Assembly (NCBI GenBank): GCA_025938035.1
Contig: JAICQE010000149.1
Coordinates: 1 to 11,297, forward strand
Reading direction: 5' to 3'
DNA: 11,297 bases
Origin: Vicinamibacteria bacterium
Lineage (GTDB): Bacteria; Acidobacteriota; Vicinamibacteria; Vicinamibacterales; UBA2999
Positions 6,212 through 11,297 of the stretch are shown here, piece after piece. The notes below the pieces were generated by a model. It was not told the origin of the DNA. It worked only from the letters and a program-made list of their open reading frames with translations, and made no database searches. The translations under genes were made by a program, and so were the position numbers. Numbering within the stretch: the stretch's first letter is position 1; every line of letters begins with the position of its first letter.

Positions 6212-7624
6212 GTGAAAAGCCTGCCCTCGGTCGTGCTCGTCGGACGTCCGAATGTCGGAAAATCCACGCTTTTCAACCGACTGACGGGGACCAGGCGGGC
6301 GATCGTCACGCCCATCCCGGGGACAACGCGCGACGTCATCGCTCACGAAGCGGAATGGCAGGGCACGCGCTTCGCGCTGACCGATACCGGCGGCATGTTC
6401 GGGGCCAGCGAGGATCCGCTCCACGAGCTCGTGCTCGAACGGGGGCGGCGCGCCATCAAGGATGCCGATCTCCTTGTGCTCGTTGTCGATGGCCGCGAGG
6501 GCATCGTGCCCGGTGACCAGGAAATCGCGCGCGCCGTTCGCGCCGCCGATCGGCCGGCGCTTCTTGCCGTGAACAAGACGGACGACCGGCGCGCCCGCGC
6601 CGGCGTCGTTGACTTTCACGAGCTCGGGTTCGAACCGGTACTCGACGTCTCGGCCGAGCACGGCGAGGGGGTGGGCGAGCTCCTCGACGAGATCGTGGAG
6701 CGGCTGCCCGGCAAGGGCGACGGCGAGCGCGAACACCCAGCGCTGCCCGACGAAGTGTCGGTGGCGATCATCGGCCGCCCGAATGCGGGTAAGTCGTCGC
6801 TGGTGAACCGGTTGCTGCGTGAAGAACGGATGATCGTCAGCGAGGTTCCAGGCACGACTCGCGATTCAGTCGATTCGCTGCTGACGTGGCATCGCCGTCA
6901 GTTTCGAATCGTCGATACTGCCGGCATCCGGCGGCCGGGACGGGTAGCGCGCAGCGGACAGGTGGAATCGGTCAGCGTGCTGCTCGCGCAGCGATCGATC
7001 GAAGCCGCCGATATCGTGGTGCTGGTCGTTGACGCGTCCGTGGGCGCAACCGATCAGGACGCCGCCATTGCGGGTGCGGCCGATCGGGCGGGTCGCGGCG
7101 TCATCGTTGCGGCCAACAAGTGGGATCTGATGAAGGATCGCGGGTCCGAGTACGTGAAGGAGTTCGACGAGCATCTGCGGCGCCAGCTGAAGTTTCTCGA
7201 CTATGCGCCGGTCCTTCATATTTCGGCGGCGACGGGAGAGCGCACGCCGCGGCTGCTCGAAACGATTGATCGCGTGGCTGCCTCTCGACGCAAACGAGTC
7301 AGGACGCCCGAGTTGAATCGGCTGGTCGAGAAGATTTCGCTCGAGCACCCGCCAGCCAGTCCGGGGCGGAAGCACGTTCGCATCCTCTACGCGACGCAGA
7401 CAGGCGTTGCGCCGCCGACGTTCGTCTTCTTCACCAATGTGGCGACCAGCTTTCACTTCTCCTACACGCGATATCTCGAGAACCGGCTTCGCGAGGAGTT
7501 CGGTTTCGAGGGCACGCCGCTTCGGATGCACGTCCGCGCCCGCCGCAAGACCGCATCGGATGACGAGAAGGGCAGGACGCCGCGACGGCCGTCGAGAGCG
7601 CCGCGCCGGCGAAAAAGCTCGTAG
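6212..7624 (+). CDS. der: Ribosome biogenesis GTPase Der (EngA)
   Basis: Der is a tandem-GTPase needed for maturation of the 50S ribosomal subunit. With a GTG start at 6212 the protein has 470 residues, normal for the family. GTPase 1 shows G1 GRPNVGKS (11-18), G3 DTGG (58-61) and G4 NKTD (121-124). GTPase 2 shows G1 GRPNAGKS (188-195), G3 DTAG and G4 NKWD (302-305). A C-terminal KH-like domain follows, with an Arg/Lys-rich tail over the last ~25 residues that probably contacts rRNA. The frame runs on upstream to an ATG at 6125, but that would add 29 residues unlike Der and overlap the divergent promoter. The true N-terminus puts the beta strand VVLVGRPN right after the start. No convincing Shine-Dalgarno or plus-strand promoter is visible. 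It is divergent from the HU gene. Confidence 0.97.
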   Translation: MKSLPSVVLVGRPNVGKSTLFNRLTGTRRAIVTPIPGTTRDVIAHEAEWQGTRFALTDTGGMFGASEDPLHELVLERGRRAIKDADLLVLVVDGREGIVPGDQEIARAVRAADRPALLAVNKTDDRRARAGVVDFHELGFEPVLDVSAEHGEGVGELLDEIVERLPGKGDGEREHPALPDEVSVAIIGRPNAGKSSLVNRLLREERMIVSEVPGTTRDSVDSLLTWHRRQFRIVDTAGIRRPGRVARSGQVESVSVLLAQRSIEAADIVVLVVDASVGATDQDAAIAGAADRAGRGVIVAANKWDLMKDRGSEYVKEFDEHLRRQLKFLDYAPVLHISAATGERTPRLLETIDRVAASRRKRVRTPELNRLVEKISLEHPPASPGRKHVRILYATQTGVAPPTFVFFTNVATSFHFSYTRYLENRLREEFGFEGTPLRMHVRARRKTASDDEKGRTPRRPSRAPRRRKSS

Positions 7625-7640
7625 GTAGGTTGTTAACCTG

Positions 7641-7668
7641 TTGAAGAATCGAGAGTTCGGTTTATACT
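7641..7668 (+). promoter_or_regulatory. sigma70-like promoter giving a leaderless mRNA
   Basis: TTGAAG (7641-7646), a 16-base spacer and TATACT (7663-7668) lie just upstream of the MerR-like gene. With the start site 6-8 bases after the -10, transcription would begin at about 7674-7676, immediately before the ATG at 7677. No Shine-Dalgarno sequence precedes the ATG (ACAACCC), consistent with leaderless translation. Confidence 0.7.
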
Positions 7669-7676
7669 GACAACCC

Positions 7677-8234
7677 ATGGCACCCAAGCTGTACAAGGCA
7701 GCGGAAGTGTGCGACGTGGCGCAGTTGCAGCCATTCGTCCTGAAGTCGTGGGAGAAGGAATTCCCGCGCATCGGCGTCCAGAAATCGGCGGACAGCCCGC
7801 GGCTCTACCGACAGTCGGATCTCGATCAGGTGCTGCGCATCAAGGATCTCGTCTTCCGCGAGGGGCTCACGCTCTCCGGCGCGCGGCGGCGGATCGAGGA
7901 AACGGCACCCGCGCCGGCAACAGCCACTGACGACGAAGTCGAAGAAGTGCTCGAGGCGCTGGCCTCCGACGCGCGCACGCGCATCGCCCGCGTGCGCGAC
8001 GGCCTGCGCTCGATTCTGCGTGTGCTGTCGAGCGCGCCCGGAACGGTCGTGATCGTGGACGACGACATCGACGACGAGCCCGTGCGGACGCCGAAACGGA
8101 CGGTCGCGCCGGCCAAGCGTGCGGCCGCGTCGCGCCCCCTCGACGGTGCTCGAGGCAAGTCAAAGGCGCGGGTCGTCGTGAAGGCGTCGCGGAACGGGAA
8201 GCCGGCGAAGAAGCGTTCACGCGCGAGCGCGTAG
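7677..8234 (+). CDS. MerR-like HTH protein with histone-like basic tail
   Basis: The N-terminus resembles the winged helix-turn-helix of MerR-type regulators. Residues ~5-25 are the HTH (LYKAAEVCDVAQLQPFVLKS), a wing precedes LYRQSDLDQVLRIKDLV, and FREGLTLSGARRRI (about 60-73) is typical of the domain. Residues ~84-118 form an amphipathic helical, possibly dimerising segment. The last ~50 residues (135-185) are low-complexity Lys/Arg/Ala (KRTVAPAKRAAA, GKPAKKRSRASA), like a histone H1 tail, and predict non-specific DNA binding. There are no metal- or drug-binding cysteines in the C-terminal half, so the ligand, if any, is unknown. It has its own promoter and appears to be leaderless. It lies 52 bp after der and just before tRNA-Pro. 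The class is well supported and the targets are unknown. Confidence 0.85.
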   Translation: MAPKLYKAAEVCDVAQLQPFVLKSWEKEFPRIGVQKSADSPRLYRQSDLDQVLRIKDLVFREGLTLSGARRRIEETAPAPATATDDEVEEVLEALASDARTRIARVRDGLRSILRVLSSAPGTVVIVDDDIDDEPVRTPKRTVAPAKRAAASRPLDGARGKSKARVVVKASRNGKPAKKRSRASA

Positions 8235-8250
8235 GCGCAGGAGATCGTGG

Positions 8251-8293
8251 CGCGAACCCTTCGGGTTCGCGAGGCGAGCCTGAAAGGCTCGCC
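8251..8293. repeat. Paired-hairpin REP-like element before the tRNA
   Basis: Two perfect hairpins stand almost side by side. CGCGAACCC (8251-8259) pairs with GGGTTCGCG (8263-8271) around a CTTCGG-type loop. GGCGAGCCT (8273-8281) pairs with AGGCTCGCC (8285-8293) around GAA. One base separates them. There is no T run, so neither is a standard intrinsic terminator. The layout resembles repetitive extragenic palindromes; it could also act in 3'-end protection of the preceding mRNA. Confidence 0.65.
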
Positions 8294-8302
8294 CCACAAA
8301 TT

Positions 8303-8379
8303 CGGGATGTGGCGCAGCCTGGTAGCGCACCTGACTGGGGGTCAGGGGGTCGCTGGTTCGAATCCAGTCATCCCGACCA
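8303..8379 (+). tRNA. tRNA-Pro (anticodon GGG)
   Basis: This is a complete 77-base cloverleaf with an encoded CCA end. The acceptor CGGGATG pairs with CATCCCG, the D stem is GCGC/GCGC, and the anticodon stem CCTGA/TCAGG encloses the loop CTGGGGG, placing GGG at 8337-8339. The T arm GCTGG/CCAGT encloses TTCGAAT (one G-T pair), with discriminator A before CCA. It reads CCC and CCU. The base composition changes just after its 3' end. Confidence 0.96.
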
Positions 8380-8553
8380 ATCTTTTCAATTAGTTGCGGC
8401 GACGATCGGTTCCCGGCGCAGATTTGCTGTAGTCGATTTTGTAGATGTGTACGTTTTCTGCGTACTTTTCGGCGGAAGTACACGGAGCACTTCAGTCGAT
8501 TGTTAGAAGTAGAGCCTGCGTGGCAACGCGGCCGAGTTTAGCCGAACAATTCG
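8380..8553. other. Gene-free, A+T-richer spacer with nested palindromes
   Basis: No gene or clear promoter is visible. GTACTT (8462-8467) pairs with AAGTAC (8476-8481) around an 8-base loop. GTGTAC (8447-8452) can alternatively pair with GTACAC (8478-8483). There is no T run, so this is not an obvious tRNA terminator. A scar of integration next to the tRNA is possible but unsupported by any visible repeat. Confidence 0.4.
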
Positions 8554-9246
8554 CTACGTCTGACTCGCTCTGTCACGAGCCGCGGTCCACTCAGCGAGCG
8601 TTTGCCGAAACGCATCACCTGCACCTTGCCGCGATACTTGCAGCAGTTCGTTCAGACCGCTTGCGCTCGTGAATCCAACCATTTCATAGGCGCAGATCGG
8701 TATTTGGCGATTGTCGTTAAATCGCTTATCGGGGCCGCCCTTTTTGTTCACATAGCGCCACGTCTCGCCTATGACCTTGGCGTCTGACGGAACGGCCTCA
8801 CTTTCAACGAAGCTACTAGGTTCGATTTGCACCTTCAGCGCGTCGTAACTGACCGAGCCAACCCCTTTCGGATCGAACACCAGCAGACGATCGGGCAGAA
8901 AACACAGCGTCTGCTTTCCGGCAGGTATCGTGGGAACCTCGACGTTGGTCTGAATCGCTGACGGAGGCACCTTTGTCAGTTGTACCCGCTTGCGTTTCAC
9001 GAGCGACGTTGCCCCAGCGTTCCGCTTCGCATCCTGCCCATCGATAGAGGCCGACAGATGCCAGACTCCTTGAGATGCGGCGAGTTCGTTGAACGCCGCC
9101 AACATGCTGCGGTGTTGATACTCTGCCTCTGGATCCAAGCTGTAATGGATAGTGGTAGTTCGGCGGCTTTTGTCCCACTGCGCTACGAGCCATGTAAGCA
9201 GAAGGCCGACGCCGAATCGTTGCCTGGGGATGCCGCAGAACCGCAC
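8554..9246 (-). CDS. Unknown-function protein, possibly 5'-truncated remnant
   Basis: I cannot name the family. The 230-residue frame begins at GTG 9246. It starts with a short basic and hydrophobic stretch (FGVGLLLTWLVAQW, about 11-24), then TTTIHYSLDPEAEYQHRS and a soluble domain with well-formed blocks such as FLPDRLLVFDPKGVG and TWRYVNKKGGPDKRFNDNRQ (about 165-185), which looks like a conserved motif. From memory, similar blocks occur at the C-terminus of longer bacterial proteins, some with an N-terminal DUF4236 domain; I could not check this. The frame stays open upstream to the stop codon of the stress-protein gene at 9346 with no ATG. A terminator hairpin sits 19 bp before the GTG, leaving no room for a promoter or leader, so a missing 5' end is likely. 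Codon use is less GC-biased than left of the tRNA. Confidence 0.6.
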   Translation of the reverse strand: MRFCGIPRQRFGVGLLLTWLVAQWDKSRRTTTIHYSLDPEAEYQHRSMLAAFNELAASQGVWHLSASIDGQDAKRNAGATSLVKRKRVQLTKVPPSAIQTNVEVPTIPAGKQTLCFLPDRLLVFDPKGVGSVSYDALKVQIEPSSFVESEAVPSDAKVIGETWRYVNKKGGPDKRFNDNRQIPICAYEMVGFTSASGLNELLQVSRQGAGDAFRQTLAEWTAARDRASQT

Positions 9247-9264
9247 GCATGAATCAAAAACCAG

Positions 9265-9290
9265 AAACCAGCCCTTGTCAGGGCTGGTTT
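9265..9290. terminator. Bidirectional intrinsic terminator
   Basis: A perfect 11-bp stem, AAACCAGCCCT (9265-9275) with AGGGCTGGTTT (9280-9290), encloses a TGTC loop. A T-rich run follows on the plus strand (TAGTTTT) and on the minus strand (CTGGTTTTT). Its main client is probably the universal stress protein gene, which ends 56 bp upstream on the minus strand. Confidence 0.88.
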
Positions 9291-9345
9291 TAGTTTTGGG
9301 CGAAGACCTTGGTTCCCAGACAGCCTGGATGTTCGTCCCGTAGAC

Positions 9346-10212
9346 CTACGCTGCCATCGTCTTGTCGATCTCTCGCGCGGTTCCGGGCGCAGGTACGATG
9401 AGCACGCTGGCGTTGGTGAGCATCAACGCCCCGAGCGCGACGGAGCCGAGGCCGCCCTCGGATTCCGACGCCCCGGTCGAGCCAACCACGACGAGGTCCG
9501 ATTCTAGTCGTCGAGTTGCCTTGACAAGCTCCTCGGCTGGCTCGCCGCTGGTCACAAGTTCATCGATGAGGCACCAGTTGTGCGCATCGTTCGGGATCTC
9601 GGCTCGCAACCGATCGATATCCGACTTAACCCAATTGTGGTCAGCTCCACGAACGTGATCGAACGCCGTGTTCAGGATCGTTAGACGGCTTTCGAACTCC
9701 TGCGCGAACGAAAGCGCGTAGCGCAGCGTCGAGTTCGAGAGCCCCGAGGACACACCGCAGATAATTGTCCGATACGGTTTCGGCGATGCGTCGTTCTCAA
9801 GCGTTCGTGGAAGCACGAGGACAGGGCACGCCGTGGTCCTCAGGATGGCATGTGCCACTGTGCCGACAACGCCGGCAGAAGAACTCGGCAGTGCCGCACC
9901 GACGACGGCCAGATCCGCGTTGCTCCTGCGGATGAAGCGGGCGAGCTCGATAGCCGGATTGCCATGCGCGACGATCCAGCGAACAGGAGCTGTGAGCGTG
10001 TCTCGTTCTGCGTGTCGCCGCAACGCCAGAAATGCATCGGTGACGTTCCGTCGAGCGGATTCGGTTGACGCGAGCCATTGTTCGGCCACATGAACCACGA
10101 GGAGCTCACTGCGGTGCAGGCGCGCGAGCTGAAGCGCTTGCTTCAAGCTCGGGACCGACCGCTCAGAGAGATCCACTGCGCACACAATTCGCCGGAGAAC
10201 AACTCTGTCCAT
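9346..10212 (-). CDS. Tandem-domain universal stress protein (UspA family)
   Basis: This is a cytoplasmic stress-survival protein with two Usp domains in 288 residues. Domain 1 (about 6-136) starts RRIVCAVDLSERS, has HGNPAIELARF, and ends ACPVLVLPRT. Domain 2 (about 147-277) starts YRTIICGVSS, has SGEPAEELVKATRR and GSTGASESEGGLGS, and ends ASVLIVPAP. The usual ATP loop is G-2X-G-9X-G(S/T). Domain 1 has GAAL in place of GxxG, and both domains have 8 rather than 9 residues before G(T/S), so nucleotide binding may be altered. The ATG at 10212 is 21 bp after the hibernation-factor gene, with AGGGAG about 14 bases before it (long spacing). A strong terminator follows. The gene order (cation ATPase, hibernation factor, stress protein) suggests a dormancy or low-oxygen operon. 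Confidence 0.94.
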   Translation of the reverse strand: MDRVVLRRIVCAVDLSERSVPSLKQALQLARLHRSELLVVHVAEQWLASTESARRNVTDAFLALRRHAERDTLTAPVRWIVAHGNPAIELARFIRRSNADLAVVGAALPSSSAGVVGTVAHAILRTTACPVLVLPRTLENDASPKPYRTIICGVSSGLSNSTLRYALSFAQEFESRLTILNTAFDHVRGADHNWVKSDIDRLRAEIPNDAHNWCLIDELVTSGEPAEELVKATRRLESDLVVVGSTGASESEGGLGSVALGALMLTNASVLIVPAPGTAREIDKTMAA

Positions 10213-10233
10213 CGTTATACGTTCTGCTCCCTG

Positions 10234-10533
10234 TCAGGACTGAAGCTCGAGATGTGTATACCCCCGCAACGTGGAATCGATGCGATGCACGACACGATTT
10301 ATTGCGTCATAAGCATGACGCCCACGTGCAGTGACACCGACGAGCATTCCATTTTGGAGACTAACCAGCACCGAGCACACGACTGAGTGGCCCCGCTGGT
10401 CTGGTGTTAACGAGACGTCTGCTTCTCGGACGGCGTCGCCGTGTCGCGCCAGGCTTCTGAAGATCCGGTCCTCCGCAAATGCCCGGGTCTGGCGACCGAA
10501 CGCGAGAGCGACATCCGTTGCCGCGATGTTCAT
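10234..10533 (-). CDS. Short HPF/RaiA-type ribosome hibernation protein
   Basis: Proteins of this family bind the 30S decoding channel and silence ribosomes in stationary phase or stress. The 99-residue product matches the single-domain form: NIAATDVAL at the N-terminus, then FAEDRIFRSLARHGDAVREA, the strand VSLTPDQRG, and near the end a helix AYDAINRVVHRIDSTLRG. It lacks the C-terminal dimerisation domain of long HPF, so it resembles short HPF/YfiA or the mycobacterial RafH type; I cannot tell which. The ATG at 10533 fits the family N-terminus, and no Shine-Dalgarno is obvious. The universal stress protein gene follows after 21 bp, so the two are probably cotranscribed. Assignment rests on overall pattern, as the family is divergent. 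Confidence 0.8.
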   Translation of the reverse strand: MNIAATDVALAFGRQTRAFAEDRIFRSLARHGDAVREADVSLTPDQRGHSVVCSVLVSLQNGMLVGVTARGRHAYDAINRVVHRIDSTLRGYTHLELQS

Positions 10534-10662
10534 TGGGTATCTACCGGTAATGAAGCAAGGAGCGCGCCTGGTCGTAGCCGGTCGTGGGAAGCGTTATCCA
10601 AGGAATCGCGGCGGCCGTCTGTGCCTCGGCTTGATACCGGCTTTCACCGTGCAAAGGGTATT

Positions 10663-11297
10663 TCAGAATGAAATGTGACGCGATCCGTGTCCGGCTCGAC
10701 CGATAAGCTTGCTGGCTTCTCTCAGCCAAAGCACCGAGCTCCCGACGGCGATGCAGAGCAGCCAGTCGCCGCAGCTCAGGGGGACCGTCCCGAATGCTCG
10801 TTGCAGAAAAGGCGTATAGACAACGAGGAATTGAAGGAGCACAGACAGGAGGACGGCTCCCCAAAGCCATCCATTGGTAAACAGGTGAACGAAGGCGCTC
10901 TGCTGGTCCGACCGGGCGTTGATCACGTTGAAAATCTGAAAAAGCATCAGCGTCGTGAAAGCCATCGTCTGCCCGTAGCGCAGCTCCCCATGGCCTTCCA
11001 CGAGTCCCCCGGGCAGCGACGCGTCGAGCACGAACAGAGTCCCGGCGGCCATGATCGCCCCAACGAAGATGATGCCGCGCCACATTCGTGACGTGAGCAC
11101 TCCTTCACCGGCCGGGCGCGGCGGTCGATGCATCAGATCGTCATCAGCAGGGTCGACGCCGAGTGCGAGCGCCGGCGCACCGTCGGTTACGAGATTGATC
11201 CACAGGATTTGAGTGGCTAACAGCGGGAGAACGACTTGGCCGCTCTCCGCAGGCAGACCAATCCGCCGGGCCAGCAACACCCCAAAAAACATCGTCA
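10663..11297 (-). CDS. P2-type cation ATPase (Ca2+-ATPase-like), C-terminal part
   Basis: The frame is open to the window edge, so the first ATG (11292) is internal. About 211 C-terminal residues are present, holding membrane helices M5-end to M10 of a P-type pump. M6 contains the hallmark LWINLVTDGAPALALG, with the Asn, Thr and Asp that coordinate ions in SERCA-type Ca2+ pumps. M8 has Gln (LFQIFNVINARS) where SERCA has its site-I glutamate, as in single-site pumps. Hydrophobic segments for M7, M9 (LWGAVLLSVLLQFLVVY) and M10 follow, ending GSRHISF. The phosphorylation (DKTGT) and ATP-binding domains should lie outside the window. The specificity (Ca2+, Mn2+ or other) cannot be decided. It lies 129 bp upstream of the hibernation-factor gene on the same strand. 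Confidence 0.93.
   Translation of the reverse strand, partial: TMFFGVLLARRIGLPAESGQVVLPLLATQILWINLVTDGAPALALGVDPADDDLMHRPPRPAGEGVLTSRMWRGIIFVGAIMAAGTLFVLDASLPGGLVEGHGELRYGQTMAFTTLMLFQIFNVINARSDQQSAFVHLFTNGWLWGAVLLSVLLQFLVVYTPFLQRAFGTVPLSCGDWLLCIAVGSSVLWLREASKLIGRAGHGSRHISF

Noticed and set aside
5169..6215. 348-codon plus-strand frame
   Set aside because: Antisense to the protease and HU genes, both of which are clearly real.
8217..8483. Small minus-strand frame containing DDWIRTSDPLTPSQVRYQ
   Set aside because: This is the antisense translation of tRNA-Pro, a well-known spurious protein in databases.
8816..9250. 144-codon minus-strand frame with an ATG at 9250
   Set aside because: It overlaps the 230-residue frame almost entirely, is Arg/Ser-rich and lacks motif-like blocks; the longer frame has protein-like composition.
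10065..10386. Plus-strand frames over the stress and hibernation genes
   Set aside because: Antisense shadows of two recognisable genes.
10534..10662. FNR- or DosR-type box upstream of the hibernation gene
   Set aside because: TTGAT at 10631 lacks the matching ATCAA half at the right spacing, and no DosR-like palindrome was seen.
8303..11297. tRNA attachment-site duplication, integrase or CRISPR array
   Set aside because: I found no second copy of the tRNA 3' end, no recombinase-like frame and no regularly spaced repeats in the window.

Overview
The window reads as chromosomal DNA from a GC-rich, probably soil-dwelling bacterium. The gene set, the Gly/Arg-rich secreted protein, the unconventional sigma/membrane-protein pairs and the stop-codon-hugging heptamer repeats suggest Acidobacteriota (perhaps the Vicinamibacteria group). 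This is inferred from style and cannot be proven from the window.

Left block, 1-2743 (+): the 3' part of a family-4 uracil-DNA glycosylase gene, then a complete priA. A heptamer array separates them, and a larger inverted array of the same heptamer family follows priA.

Minus-strand block, 2823-6116, read right to left: an HU/IHF-type DNA-binding protein, a site-2 (M50) intramembrane protease, an ECF-type sigma factor, a single-pass membrane protein where an anti-sigma factor would sit, and a secreted protein with a Gly/Arg-rich tail. Gaps are 9 and 47 bp, and the last two junctions are ATGA overlaps. A near-consensus sigma70 promoter (TTGACA-N17-TATGAT) precedes the HU gene. The block could be a regulated-intramembrane-proteolysis signalling operon.

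Middle plus-strand block, 6212-8379: the ribosome-assembly GTPase der, then a MerR-like HTH protein with a histone-H1-like basic tail that appears to be made from a leaderless mRNA, then a paired-hairpin element and tRNA-Pro(GGG).

Right of the tRNA (8380-11297) the DNA is visibly richer in A+T and all genes are on the minus strand. There is an orphan ORF of unknown function that looks 5'-truncated, a strong bidirectional terminator, a two-domain universal stress protein, a short HPF/RaiA-type ribosome-hibernation protein and the C-terminal third of a P2-type (Ca2+-ATPase-like) cation pump that runs off the window. Pump, hibernation factor and stress protein together recall hypoxia/dormancy regulons such as mycobacterial DosR. 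The composition change at the tRNA 3' end suggests an acquired island. Coding density is high, and no stretch over 300 bp lacks a gene. The longest gaps are 8380-8553 (174 bp) and 10534-10662 (129 bp, no convincing promoter found).
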